Origin: AC-51 sp963749895
Lineage (GTDB): Bacteria > Actinomycetota > UBA4738 > HRBIN12
NCBI GenBank assembly: GCA_963749895.1
Contig: CAVVOG010000001.1
Coordinates: forward strand, 124,001 to 188,000
DNA: 64,000 bases
Direction of reading: 5' to 3'
The notes beneath the pieces are model-generated. The model saw nothing but the letters and a program-made list of their open reading frames with translations, did no database searches and was not told the DNA's origin. The translations under genes were made by a program, and so were the position numbers. Below, piece by piece: positions 50,007-58,987 of the stretch (positions are counted from its first letter, which is position 1; every line of letters begins with the position of its first letter).

Positions 50007-52114
50007 GCGGGGGGTCCGACCTCGGCGAGCGCGTCGACCGCCACGGCCCCCCGCGGGCCGATCAGCAACGGGTTCGCCTCGAGCGAGCGGATCCTGCCGC
50101 GCAGGTCGTGGGCCGCTCGCGCGATCGCCTCGACCGCCTTCGCGGTCGCGCGGAGGTCGTGCTCGTCTTCGTTGAGCCCGCAGTGGGCGGCCTGCGAGCG
50201 GACGTACGCGAGCGCTTGCGCAGCGGTGAGCGGGGCGGCGACGAAGACCGCCGAGCCCGCCTCGGCCAGGGCACCGCCGGGGCGCATCGTGATGCTGGCC
50301 CCGAACTGCGCGTCGATGATCGCGCCCACCAGTACCTCGTGGCCGTGGACCATCTCCTGGACCAGGACCTTCGGCGACGCGGCGCCGGCCCGTCGGGCGG
50401 CCTCGAGCACCTCCGCAGCGGCGACCTCGACCTCGGCTGCTCCCCGCAGGCCGAGCCGGACGCCGCCCAGACGCGCCTTGTGCGGGATCTCAGGAGCGAG
50501 GGCCTTCACGGCGACGGCGCCGCGGATCGCACGCGCCGTCTCGGCGGCCTGCTCGGGGGTCGCGACGACCTGCTCCTTCGGGCGGCGGATCCCGTACAGC
50601 TCGAGGAGCTTCGCGCCCGTCGCCTCGTCCACCGGCCCCGACAACCCCTTCAGCACCCGGAGCGCCTTCGCGCGGTTCGGGTGCGCAGGCAGCTTGGGCG
50701 TCGCACGAGCCCGGACGTCCTGGTAGTCGATCAGCGCGCCGATCGCCTTGGTCGAGGCGTGGTGACCCTGCAGGAACGGCAGTTGACGCCATCTCCTCGT
50801 GAACGCCTTCGCCTCCGGGATGTAGGCCAGCGGGCTCATCGTCACCGAGGCGAACATGATGCCGGTCGTCTTCTGGAGCTCGATCGCCTTCGTGAGGACC
50901 GGGTCGGCCCACGGTGTCTCCCCGGGGATCCTCGGCGGGAACGCGTCGAACGCGACGATGCCGATCCCCGGGTCGTTCGCCAGAGCCGTCAACGCATCGA
51001 CGTACATGTCGGTCTCCACCGCCGCCTGCCCGGTCACGTCGAGCGGGTTGTTCTGCGACGCGAAGGACGGCAGCGCCTTGCGCAGCGCCCGTTTCGTGGC
51101 CGCGGTGAACTCCGGCAGCGGCAGCCCCGCGTCTCCCGAAGCCTCCGCGAACAGCGTGCACGCTCCTCCGGACTGCAACGCCGCCGCGACACCGTCGGTG
51201 CGGAGCCTCCGGTGGTGCGACAGCAGGACCGCCGCCTCGAACATCGCGACCGGGTCCTCGACCAGGACGACGCCATGCCCACGCAACCACGAGTCGCGCA
51301 GGCCGGTGTTCCCGGCGAGCGCCCCCGTGTGGGCGATGATCGAGCGGAGCGCCGCCTCGCTCTTGCCCGCAGGCGCGCAGATCAGGACGGGCTTGCGCGC
51401 GGCGAGCAGCGCGTCGAGACCGCGCCCGATCCCCTCGACGTCGCGCATCGTCTCGATGTAGCTCGTGACGACCTTCGTCTTCGGATCTGCTGCCGCCCAC
51501 GCGAACAGGTCACCCAGTCCCAAGACGGCCTCGTTGCCCACCCCGAGGATGATCCGCAGGCCCACGCCCCGGTCGGATGCGAGCTGGTTCATCGTCCACG
51601 CGACCGTGCCCGACTGGGAGATCACCGCGATCGAGCCCTTCACCGGTTCGGCCGGCGGTGTCGTCCCGTACGGCGCAACTTGGTCAACGTAGTTGACGAA
51701 TCCTTCGACGTTCGGACCGAGGAGCGGGATCCGGTTGCGCAGGGCAGCCTGGCGGAGCTCCTCCTGGAGCGCCTTGCCCTCCTCACCGGCCTCGGCGAAC
51801 CCGGACGACACGACCATGATGCCCTTCACGCCACGTTCGCCGCATGCGTCGATCATCCGCACGACGACACGGCCGGGCACGATGAACACCACGAGGTCGA
51901 CGCCCCTCGGGAGCTCCTCGACCCCCTTCAGGCACGGACGGCCCCAGACCGTCTCGTACTTCGGGTTGATCGGATAGAGGTCGCCGTCGAAGCCGAGATG
52001 CCGCAGCGACCGCTCGATCTCGGGGGCCCACGAATCCGTTGACTCGGAAGCCCCCACGATCGCGATCGACCGCGGCGCCAGGAGCGGCCGCAGGTCCCAG
52101 GCGAGGCGCGACAT
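50003..52114 (-). CDS. ADP-forming acyl-CoA synthetase (fused alpha-beta acetate-CoA ligase type)
   Basis: 703 residues. N-terminal CoA-binding domain (LLAPRSIAIVGASESTDSWA, YPINPKYETVWGRPCL), the succinyl-CoA-ligase domain with the phosphohistidine loop SIIAHTGALAGNTGL, and a C-terminal ATP-grasp domain (GIRRPKEQVVATPEQAAETA, VLVQEMVHGHEVLVGAIIDA). Converts an acyl-CoA, ADP and phosphate to acid, CoA and ATP, or the reverse. Starts at the last base of the enoyl-CoA hydratase stop codon, so the two genes are coupled; an organic-acid or aromatic-acid pathway is possible. Confidence 0.9.
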   Translation of the reverse strand: MSRLAWDLRPLLAPRSIAIVGASESTDSWAPEIERSLRHLGFDGDLYPINPKYETVWGRPCLKGVEELPRGVDLVVFIVPGRVVVRMIDACGERGVKGIMVVSSGFAEAGEEGKALQEELRQAALRNRIPLLGPNVEGFVNYVDQVAPYGTTPPAEPVKGSIAVISQSGTVAWTMNQLASDRGVGLRIILGVGNEAVLGLGDLFAWAAADPKTKVVTSYIETMRDVEGIGRGLDALLAARKPVLICAPAGKSEAALRSIIAHTGALAGNTGLRDSWLRGHGVVLVEDPVAMFEAAVLLSHHRRLRTDGVAAALQSGGACTLFAEASGDAGLPLPEFTAATKRALRKALPSFASQNNPLDVTGQAAVETDMYVDALTALANDPGIGIVAFDAFPPRIPGETPWADPVLTKAIELQKTTGIMFASVTMSPLAYIPEAKAFTRRWRQLPFLQGHHASTKAIGALIDYQDVRARATPKLPAHPNRAKALRVLKGLSGPVDEATGAKLLELYGIRRPKEQVVATPEQAAETARAIRGAVAVKALAPEIPHKARLGGVRLGLRGAAEVEVAAAEVLEAARRAGAASPKVLVQEMVHGHEVLVGAIIDAQFGASITMRPGGALAEAGSAVFVAAPLTAAQALAYVRSQAAHCGLNEDEHDLRATAKAVEAIARAAHDLRGRIRSLEANPLLIGPRGAVAVDALAEVGPPA

Positions 52115-52947
52115 CAGGCCTCTCCCCGGAACTTCGCGTCCCGCCACGCGATCGCGGCCTTCAAGCCGTCCTCCTGCGTGATCCGACGGAACTCGTCGCG
52201 GGCCGGGAGGTTCGCGGTCTCGATCATCACGTCGAGTTCGGTGTTCGCGGTCATCGCCGCGCGGAACCCGGCCACGTCCCACGCCCGGTTCACGGCGCGC
52301 TTCGTCGTCTGGATCACGAACGGCTCGTTCTTCGCGATCTCCTGCGCCAGCGTCAGCGTCGCGTCGTCGAGCTCATCACGCGCGACGACCCGGTTCACCA
52401 GACCGATCCGCAACGCCTCCTCGGCGCTGATGCGGTCCTCGCCGGTGAACAGCAGCTCCTTCGCCTTGCGCACGCCGACGACCCACGGCAGGAACATCGA
52501 CACCACCCCGGACCCGAACCGGATGTCCACGTAGCCGAAGAACGCGTCGTCGGCCGCGACCGCGAGGTCGCACGCCAGCATCAGGTCCGTCGCCCCTGCG
52601 AGGCAGTACGACTGGACGCTCGCGATCACGGGCTTCGGACACTCGAGGATCCGCAGCATCTTCTGCGTCGAGTCGTGGAGCTCCTCGTGCCAGTGCTGGG
52701 CGTCCATCGTGCCTCCGGAGGCGTCCTCGTTGAGGTCGTAGCCGGCGGAGAACGCGCGGCCGGCCGCTCGCAGGATCACGACCGACACCGTGTCGTCCTC
52801 ACCGGCGCGCGCGATCTCGGCGTCGATCGCCGACGTGAGCTCGCCGTTCAAGGCGTTGAGCGCCTTCGGCCGGTTCATCGTCAGGCGGCGTACAGGACCG
52901 AGGTCCTCGACGAGCAGGACGGGTCCGTCGGTGGTCGCGTCGCTCAT
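52114..52947 (-). CDS. Enoyl-CoA hydratase/isomerase family protein
   Basis: 277 residues, preceded by GAGGGAG. Crotonase fold: TMNRPKALNALNGELTSAID, the CoA/oxyanion segment GRAFSAGYDLNEDA, and VIASVQSYCLAGATDLMLAC with the second oxyanion Gly. The usual catalytic Glu positions are replaced (FFGYVDIRFGSGVVSMFLPW), so the exact reaction cannot be predicted. First gene of the unit that continues with the ADP-forming synthetase. Confidence 0.88.
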   Translation of the reverse strand: MSDATTDGPVLLVEDLGPVRRLTMNRPKALNALNGELTSAIDAEIARAGEDDTVSVVILRAAGRAFSAGYDLNEDASGGTMDAQHWHEELHDSTQKMLRILECPKPVIASVQSYCLAGATDLMLACDLAVAADDAFFGYVDIRFGSGVVSMFLPWVVGVRKAKELLFTGEDRISAEEALRIGLVNRVVARDELDDATLTLAQEIAKNEPFVIQTTKRAVNRAWDVAGFRAAMTANTELDVMIETANLPARDEFRRITQEDGLKAAIAWRDAKFRGEA

Positions 52948-53154
52948 GGCACTCCCTCTCGCGTGATGGCCGGCTCCCGTCGTTCTGGCCGACCGTGGCT
53001 GATGCCGGATGCTAGCAACGCCCCTGTGGGGAACCCCAACGGCCGGACGGCCCTCGCCGTCCGGGTCCCGCCGTCGCAAGGTCGCTCGCACCTGGCCCCG
53101 CGGCCCCGCCTCGTGCTACCGAGATGCGGAGACGACGCAGGAGGGAGAGGCTCC
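52948..53154. other. 207-base divergent non-coding region
   Basis: Lies between the enoyl-CoA hydratase start and the first polyamine-type binding-protein start. It contains an 8-bp perfect stem (53043-53050 with 53057-53064, 6-base loop) and the strong ribosome site GAGGGAGAGG just before 53155. I see no tRNA, no recognisable riboswitch core and no open frame with coding character. It must hold the two divergent promoters. Confidence 0.5.
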
Positions 53155-54390
53155 ATGCTCCGGCACGCAGGCATCACGCGAAGGCGCTTCCTCGTAGGGC
53201 TCGGCGCCGCAGGGCTCGCCACACCCGCGCTTCCAGCGATGCTGTCCTCGTGTGGGCGACCGACGGAGTCGACGTCGGAGCGGGCCCTCGCCGATCCGGA
53301 CAGCCCGCTCGCCCTGCCGATGAACGGGGAGCCGATCGCAGCCGACGCACCGATCGAGTCCGGAGCGACGCTCGAGATCTACAACTGGGAGGCGTACCTC
53401 TACAAGAAGGTGCTGAAGCGGTTCGAGGAGGAGTTCGACTGTTCGATCGAGGTCACCACCTTCAACAACATGGAGGAGGGGATCCAGAAGATGACCTCCG
53501 CGCAGGTGGAGGCGGACGTCTTCTTCCCCACCACCGACTACATCGCCCGACTGGTGGAGGCCGACCTGATCCAGCCCCTCCAGCACGACCTCATCCCCAA
53601 CATGGAGGTCAACGTCTGGCCGGTGTACTGGGACCCGGGTCCCTGGTACGACGTCGGCTGGCGCTACACGGTCCCGTACATCATCTTCACCACCGGGGTC
53701 GGCTACCGGCGCGACCGGATCGGCGACGAGGAAGCGGCGGCGCAGGGCTACGAGATGCTGTGGAACCCGGAGTATTCGGGCTACATCAGCTACTACGACT
53801 CCTACCGCGACGCGATCGGGATGGCGCTGCTGCGCAACGGTGGCACAGACCCGGACTCCGGGGATCCGGCCGAGATCCGAGCGGCCGCCGACTCGATCCT
53901 GGAGATCATGGACGACCTCGGAGGTCGGCTCACGATCAACGGGGCCTACGCGAAGCTTCCCGAGGGCGAGGTCACGGTGGCGCAGGCCTGGTCCGGCGAC
54001 ATGGTCGGAGCCAAGTGGTACCTGCCCAAGGGCGTGGAGGAAGACGTCCTCGGGTATTGGTTCCCCGATGACGGGCGAGGCTTGATCGGCAACGACACGA
54101 TGGTGATCCCGCGGTCGGCCCCGCATCCACGACTGGCGCACGAGTTCGTGAACTTCATGCTCGACGCCGAAGCCGGGTACACGAACTTCGCGGAGTGGAA
54201 CGCCTATCAGCCACCGTTCGTGTCGATCGATCCGGGTCGGCTGATCGCCGACGGTGTCGTGCCGTCGTCATTGGAGCGGGCGGTCGTCACACAGGAGATG
54301 TTCGCGGTCGGCTACATCCAGAGCGAGCTCCCGCCCGATGTCGACCAGATCTGGGCCGACGAATGGGCCAGGATCCAGGCAGGCGGTTGA
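53155..54390 (+). CDS. Spermidine/putrescine-type ABC substrate-binding protein, copy 1 (Tat-exported)
   Basis: 411 residues. Twin-arginine signal TRRRFLVGLGAAGLATPALP followed by a lipobox-like SSC. PotD/PotF family domain: LEIYNWEAYLYKKVLKRFEE, FFPTTDYIARLVEADLIQPL, PNMEVNVWPVYWDPGPWYDV, NPEYSGYISYYDSYRDAIGM. AGGGAGAGG precedes ATG 53155. A close paralogue follows at 54588, and the two permease genes after that. Polyamines are the family's usual ligand, but other cations or amines are possible. Confidence 0.9.
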   Translation: MLRHAGITRRRFLVGLGAAGLATPALPAMLSSCGRPTESTSERALADPDSPLALPMNGEPIAADAPIESGATLEIYNWEAYLYKKVLKRFEEEFDCSIEVTTFNNMEEGIQKMTSAQVEADVFFPTTDYIARLVEADLIQPLQHDLIPNMEVNVWPVYWDPGPWYDVGWRYTVPYIIFTTGVGYRRDRIGDEEAAAQGYEMLWNPEYSGYISYYDSYRDAIGMALLRNGGTDPDSGDPAEIRAAADSILEIMDDLGGRLTINGAYAKLPEGEVTVAQAWSGDMVGAKWYLPKGVEEDVLGYWFPDDGRGLIGNDTMVIPRSAPHPRLAHEFVNFMLDAEAGYTNFAEWNAYQPPFVSIDPGRLIADGVVPSSLERAVVTQEMFAVGYIQSELPPDVDQIWADEWARIQAGG

Positions 54391-54587
54391 CCGGCAACCG
54401 CCTCTCCATCCGGAAGCGGTCCTTCGCGCGTACTAGCCGGTGAACGCCACGGAGCGGTCGGACGGACTAGGCAACACGGGTCATCTCGACGCGAACCTTG
54501 CGTAGCCCGGTCCGGCTGTGGTACTCAGCGGCCATCGTCTGTTGAACGGGAGGTCAAGACGACCGCCCGAGGGACACAGGAGGGGAC
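54391..54587 (+). other. 197-base spacer between the two binding-protein copies
   Basis: No open frame with coding character. It ends in AGGAGGGGAC, a strong ribosome site for copy 2. TTGCGT at about 54497 followed by GGTACT is a possible weak promoter. No strong terminator stem is visible, so partial readthrough from copy 1 is likely. Confidence 0.4.
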
Positions 54588-55847
54588 ATGCCGACGCGCC
54601 ATCCGATCGACCTCACCCGACGGGATTTCCTGCGGCGCGCGGGGGGAACGGCGCTCGCCGTGCCGTCGCTCGCCGCCATCTTGGCCGCGTGCAGCAAACC
54701 AGGAGAGAGCGCGAGCGGCGACGGATCGTCCGCGACGCGCGTGATCGCCGACCCGGCCAGCCCGGTCGCCCTGCCCCTGAGGGGCGAGCCGATCGGTGCG
54801 GACACGCCGATCGAGACCGGCGCGACGCTCAAGGTCTACAACTGGGACGCCTACATCTACAAGAAGGTGATCAAGGCGTTCGAGGAGGAGTTCGACTGCG
54901 CGGTCGAGTACACGACCTTCAACAACATGGAGGAAGGCATCCAGAAGATGACTTCCAGCCAGGTCACGCCGGACGTCTTCTTCCCGACGACGGACTACCT
55001 CTCCCGTCTCGTGGAGGCCGGCCTGCTGCAGCCACTGCAGCACGAGCTGATCCCCAACATGGAGGCCAACGTCTGGCAGACGTACTGGGATCCGGGCCCG
55101 TGGTACGACCTCGGGTGGCAGTACACCGTCCCGTACACGATCTACACGACGGGGGTCGGCTACCGGCGCGACCGGGTCACCGACGAGGAGGCCGCGGCGC
55201 AGGGGTACGACCTGCTGTGGAACCCTGAGTACGCCGGGGCCATCAGCTACTACGACTCATACCGAGACGCGCTCGGGATGGCCCTGCTCCGCAACGGGGG
55301 CACCGACCCGAACTCGGGCGATCCGGCCGAGGTCAAGGCGGCGGCCGACGCCATCTTGGAGGTCTTGAACGACCTCGACGGCCGGCTCACGATCAACGGC
55401 GCCTTCGCGAAGATCCCGGAGGGTGAGTTCACGGTCGCGCAGGCGTGGTCGGGCGACATGGTCGGAGCCAAGTGGTACCTGCCGAAGGGCACCGAGGAAG
55501 ACGTCCTCGGGTACTGGTACCCCGAGGACCACAAGGGCCTGATCGGCAACGACACGATCGTGATCCCGACCACCGCGGAGAGCCCGCGGCTCGCCCATGA
55601 GTTCCTGAACTTCTTCCTCGACGCCGAGTGGGGGTACATGAACTTCTCGGATTGGAACGGCTACCAGCCACCCTTCACGACGATCGACCCGGACCGCCTC
55701 GTGAGCGAGGGTGTCGTGCCCGAGGCGCTGTCGAGCGCGGTCGTGACCGAGGACATGTTCACGACCGGCTACCAGCAGAGCGAGTTGCCGCCCGAGGTCG
55801 ACCAGATCTGGGCCGACGAGTGGGCACGCATCCAGGCCGGTGGCTGA
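54588..55847 (+). CDS. Spermidine/putrescine-type ABC substrate-binding protein, copy 2 (Tat-exported)
   Basis: 419 residues. Twin-arginine motif LTRRDFLRRAGGTALAVPSL, then lipobox AAC. The mature sequence is closely similar to copy 1 over its whole length (YNWDAYIYKKVIKAFEEEFD, FFPTTDYLSRLVEAGLLQPL, GAISYYDSYRDALGMALLRN), differing mainly around ligand-facing residues and the signal peptide. It overlaps the first permease gene by 8 bases, so this copy is the one translationally coupled to the membrane components. Confidence 0.92.
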   Translation: MPTRHPIDLTRRDFLRRAGGTALAVPSLAAILAACSKPGESASGDGSSATRVIADPASPVALPLRGEPIGADTPIETGATLKVYNWDAYIYKKVIKAFEEEFDCAVEYTTFNNMEEGIQKMTSSQVTPDVFFPTTDYLSRLVEAGLLQPLQHELIPNMEANVWQTYWDPGPWYDLGWQYTVPYTIYTTGVGYRRDRVTDEEAAAQGYDLLWNPEYAGAISYYDSYRDALGMALLRNGGTDPNSGDPAEVKAAADAILEVLNDLDGRLTINGAFAKIPEGEFTVAQAWSGDMVGAKWYLPKGTEEDVLGYWYPEDHKGLIGNDTIVIPTTAESPRLAHEFLNFFLDAEWGYMNFSDWNGYQPPFTTIDPDRLVSEGVVPEALSSAVVTEDMFTTGYQQSELPPEVDQIWADEWARIQAGG

Positions 55848-56820
55848 GAGCGCCGAAGACCTCGCGCTCGCGAACGCAGACGAGCGGCGGCCCCGCAAGG
55901 GTCGCCGCTCGTCGCAGCCTCAGAAGGTGGAGTCGGGTGTCTGGTACCCGAAGTGGTATTGGCCGTCGTTCGCCATACCGGGGATCGTCTGGCTCCTGAC
56001 GTTCTTCGTCCTGTCCTTCTACGTGATCTTCGCGGTCGCGTTCGGGACGGTCGACCCGTTGTTCCGAACGCCGCTGCCCGTCTACCAGCCGTGGTGGTGG
56101 AGCTTCGAGACGTTCGGCACGACCTTGCAGAAGTTCTACGTAGGCGACGCGATCTACCAGGGTCCGTTGCTGCGGACCCTCGTCTATGTCTTCAGCGCGA
56201 CGACGATCTGCCTCGTCCTCGGGTACGCGGTCGCCTACTACACGGCCCGACGCGCGGGGAAGTGGAAGGGCGTGATCCTGATCTTGTTGGTCGCGCCGTT
56301 CTGGATCAGCTACCTGATGCGGATCTACGCGTGGCAGAGCCTGCTGCAGCCGGACGGCTACATCAACGACATCCTCGGCGTGTTCGGCATCGATCCGATC
56401 TTGTGGCTCTCCGGGAAACAGGTGACGGTGATCCTGGGGCTGGTCTACGGCTACATCCCGTACATGATCCTGCCCCTGTACGCCTCGCTCGACCGGATCA
56501 GTCCGAGCCTGCTCGAGGCCGGGCGTGACCTTGGCGGCAGTTCGCTCGAGACGTTCCGGCGCGTCACGCTCCCGATGTCGCGTCAGGCGATCTTGGCGGG
56601 CATGGTGATCGTCGCGCTGCCGATGTTCGGCGACTACTACACGAACGACCTGCTGGGGTCGGACACGACCTCGACCCTGGGCAACGCGATCGACAGCGCG
56701 ATGGGGCAGTCGGGTCAGCAGCCGGCCGCCGGCAGCCTCGCATTGATCCTGATGGTGCTCGTGTTGATCCCGATGCTCTACTACATGCGCGAGACTCGGA
56801 AGGCGACGGTGAGGACGTGA
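55840..56820 (+). CDS. ABC transporter permease, PotB type
   Basis: 326 residues, GTG start 8 bases inside the binding-protein gene. A charged N-terminal tail (NADERRPRKGRRSSQPQKVE) precedes helix 1 (SFAIPGIVWLLTFFVLSFYV). EAA loop EAGRDLGGSSLETFRRVTLP. Pairs with the PotC-type permease that follows, overlapping it by 4 bases (GTGA). Confidence 0.93.
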   Translation: MAESAEDLALANADERRPRKGRRSSQPQKVESGVWYPKWYWPSFAIPGIVWLLTFFVLSFYVIFAVAFGTVDPLFRTPLPVYQPWWWSFETFGTTLQKFYVGDAIYQGPLLRTLVYVFSATTICLVLGYAVAYYTARRAGKWKGVILILLVAPFWISYLMRIYAWQSLLQPDGYINDILGVFGIDPILWLSGKQVTVILGLVYGYIPYMILPLYASLDRISPSLLEAGRDLGGSSLETFRRVTLPMSRQAILAGMVIVALPMFGDYYTNDLLGSDTTSTLGNAIDSAMGQSGQQPAAGSLALILMVLVLIPMLYYMRETRKATVRT

Positions 56821-57749
56821 GCAGCACGAGCGTTCAACCGCGCGCACTCCCCGACACGCGCAAGGTCCACGGGCCGATCCACTGGTTCAAGAACCCGTGG
56901 CGCAAGCCGCGGTTCCTGCAGGCCGCGACGTTCGGCTACCTCGCGTGGTCGATCCTCCCCGTGTTCATCGCGGTGCTGTTCTCGTTCAACTCCGGGCGAT
57001 CCCGGAGCACCTGGCAGGGGTTCTCCCTCCGCTGGTGGTACCAGGACCCCTTCGACTCGCTGTGGACCGACCTGGCGCTGCGCCACGCGATGTTCCAGAC
57101 GTTCCGACTCGCGACCGTGACCGTGCTGATGGCGGTCCCGATCGGCACCGCGTTCGCGCTCGGGATCGACCGGTGGCACGGGCGGATCCCCAGGACGGCC
57201 GACTTCACGATGCTCCTGCAGTTCGTGGTGCCCGAACTGATCCTGTCGATCGCACTCTTCCTGTTCTTCACGAAGCTGCTCGAGCTGTCTCCGGGCAACC
57301 TGTTGATCCCGCTCGGAACCGGGGCGCAGATCATCGGCCTGACGACCTTCCAGCTCGCGTACTCGGTGATCATCGTCAGAGCCCGATTACTCTCGATCGG
57401 CCCGGAGTACGAAGAGGCCGCGATGGACCTGGGCGCGACGCCGGGCCAGGCCCTGCGTCGGGTGCTCCTGCCTCTCCTCGCACCGGCGATCATGGCCGCG
57501 GCCGTGCTGGTGTTCGCCGACGCCGTCGACAACTTCGTCACCGTCCGGTACCTGTCGGGACCGGCCTCGAGCGAGCCGCTCTCGGTGAAGATCTACAGCG
57601 CCGCACGCTCATCGCCGACCCCCGCGGTGAACGCCGCCGCCACGGTCATGCTCGTGTCGACCCTGCTCGTGATCGGGGTCGGGTGGCTGATCTCGAAGCG
57701 CTGGAACCGGGGTCAGAAGACGGACGCCGCGGCCTTCACCGGCCTGTAG
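56817..57749 (+). CDS. ABC transporter permease, PotC type
   Basis: 310 residues, GTG start overlapping the previous stop. About six helices beginning TFGYLAWSILPVFIAVLFSF; EAA loop EAAMDLGATPGQALRRVLLP. Last plus-strand gene of this transporter; the ATPase is encoded convergently just downstream, an arrangement that separates its transcription from the rest of the complex. Confidence 0.93.
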   Translation: MSSTSVQPRALPDTRKVHGPIHWFKNPWRKPRFLQAATFGYLAWSILPVFIAVLFSFNSGRSRSTWQGFSLRWWYQDPFDSLWTDLALRHAMFQTFRLATVTVLMAVPIGTAFALGIDRWHGRIPRTADFTMLLQFVVPELILSIALFLFFTKLLELSPGNLLIPLGTGAQIIGLTTFQLAYSVIIVRARLLSIGPEYEEAAMDLGATPGQALRRVLLPLLAPAIMAAAVLVFADAVDNFVTVRYLSGPASSEPLSVKIYSAARSSPTPAVNAAATVMLVSTLLVIGVGWLISKRWNRGQKTDAAAFTGL

Positions 57750-57770
57750 AGCGGACGGGCCGGGGCCGGG

Positions 57771-57793
57771 GGCGCTCCCGGTGAGGGGGCGCC
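57771..57793. terminator. Bidirectional terminator between permease and ATPase genes
   Basis: Arms 57771-57779 and 57785-57793 pair over 9 bases with one G-T wobble and a 5-base loop, in the 43-base convergent gap. Suited to stop transcription from both sides. Confidence 0.5.
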
Positions 57794-58908
57794 TACCCCT
57801 TGTCGAGCTCGGCGCTCGCGAGGATCTCGGCGCCGCCCGCGGGCAGGACGCGAAGCGCCGGGCGCGGGAAATGGGCTGTGACGGCGTCGCCACTGCGATG
57901 CGGCTCGTGGTCCCCGTCGTTCGGCATCCACGCCTGGATCGTCTGGCCGCTCGCCAGGTGGAGGATCACCTGCAGGACTGCCCCCACGTACACGACCCGC
58001 TCGACGATCGCGGGCAGACGGTTCTCGCCGGTCGATCCCTGCGGCTGGACGTCGACACGCTCGGGGCGGATCGTGATCTTGCAGGCCCCCGTCGTCGTCG
58101 GCTCGCCTTGTCCGGCCACCAGATCGAACTCGCCCAACCTGACACGGCAGCCGTCGCCCGAGTCGCCCGACGCCTCCGCGTCCATCAGGTTCGACACGCC
58201 GAGGAAGTCGGCCACGTAGGCGGTGGCCGGCTCCTCGTAGATCTCCTTCGGTCCCCCGACCTGCTCGACGCGACCCTGCGACATCACCGCGATGCGGTCC
58301 GACATCGTGAGGGCTTCCTCCTGATCGTGCGTCACGTAGATGAACGTGATGCCGACCTCCTCCTGGAGGGCCTTGAGCTCGATCTGCAGACGCTTGCGGA
58401 GCTTCGCGTCGAGGGCGCCGAGCGGCTCGTCGAGCAGCAGCACCTTCGGGTTCAAGATCAGGGCTCGCGCCAGCGCGACCCGCTGCTGCTGGCCGCCGGA
58501 GAGTTGGTTCGGGCGGCGGGTCGCGAACTGCCCCATCTGGACGAGATCGAGCGACTTGCCGACCCGCTCCCGGGTCTCCTGCTTCGAGGCCTTCTGGTAC
58601 TTCAGACCGAACGCGACGTTGTCCTCCACGGACAGGTGCGGGAACAGCGCGTAGTTCTGGAACACGGTGTTGACGTTGCGCTTGTGCGGCGGCGTCTGCG
58701 CCATGTCGACGCCGTCGAGGAGGATCTGTCCCTCCGACGGACGCTCGAACCCCGCGATCATCCGCAGCGTGGTCGTCTTGCCGCAACCGGAGGGGCCGAG
58801 CAGCGAGAAGAACTCCCCCGACGGCATGTCCAGGTTGATGCCGGCGACCGCCGTGAAGTCACCGAACCGCTTGACGAGATCGACGAGTTGGACCTCTCCG
58901 CCTGCCAT
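57793..58908 (-). CDS. ABC transporter ATP-binding protein, PotA type
   Basis: 371 residues. Walker A GPSGCGKTTTLRMIAGFERP near residue 39, Q-loop VFQNYALFPHLSVEDNVAFG, signature LSGGQQQRVALARALILNPK, Walker B VLLLDEPLGALDAKLRKRLQ, H-loop IYVTHDQEEALTMSDRIAVM, then a TOBE-type C-terminal domain (CKITIRPERVDVQPQG). It converges on the PotB/PotC-type genes and is the evident ATPase for them. Its own promoter is predicted as TTGACC (58948-58943), 19-base spacer, TAGACT (58923-58918). Confidence 0.92.
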   Translation of the reverse strand: MAGGEVQLVDLVKRFGDFTAVAGINLDMPSGEFFSLLGPSGCGKTTTLRMIAGFERPSEGQILLDGVDMAQTPPHKRNVNTVFQNYALFPHLSVEDNVAFGLKYQKASKQETRERVGKSLDLVQMGQFATRRPNQLSGGQQQRVALARALILNPKVLLLDEPLGALDAKLRKRLQIELKALQEEVGITFIYVTHDQEEALTMSDRIAVMSQGRVEQVGGPKEIYEEPATAYVADFLGVSNLMDAEASGDSGDGCRVRLGEFDLVAGQGEPTTTGACKITIRPERVDVQPQGSTGENRLPAIVERVVYVGAVLQVILHLASGQTIQAWMPNDGDHEPHRSGDAVTAHFPRPALRVLPAGGAEILASAELDKG

Positions 58909-58987
58909 CGTGGGCGGAGTCTACCCCCTCGCGCGCGGGCGGGGTCAAGGTTGTACCGGCGTTCAGGGCTGGGGCAGACTAGCGGTC
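58909..58987. promoter_or_regulatory. Overlapping divergent promoters of PotA-type and MFS genes
   Basis: Plus strand: TTGTAC 58951-58956, 18-base spacer, CAGACT 58975-58980, then 7 bases to ATG 58988. Minus strand: TTGACC 58948-58943, 19-base spacer, TAGACT 58923-58918, then 9 bases to ATG 58908. The two -35 elements are 2 bases apart, so both cannot be occupied by polymerase at once. Neither gene has a Shine-Dalgarno. Confidence 0.6.

Noticed and set aside
49146..52947. Including the enoyl-CoA hydratase, ADP-forming synthetase and EamA genes in the betaine island
   Set aside because: They form their own overlapping unit and end in a strong stem before proV. No enzymatic link to demethylation is evident.
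53043..53064. Possible riboswitch upstream of the first polyamine-type binding protein
   Set aside because: Only a single short stem is visible; no conserved core of a known riboswitch class is recognisable.
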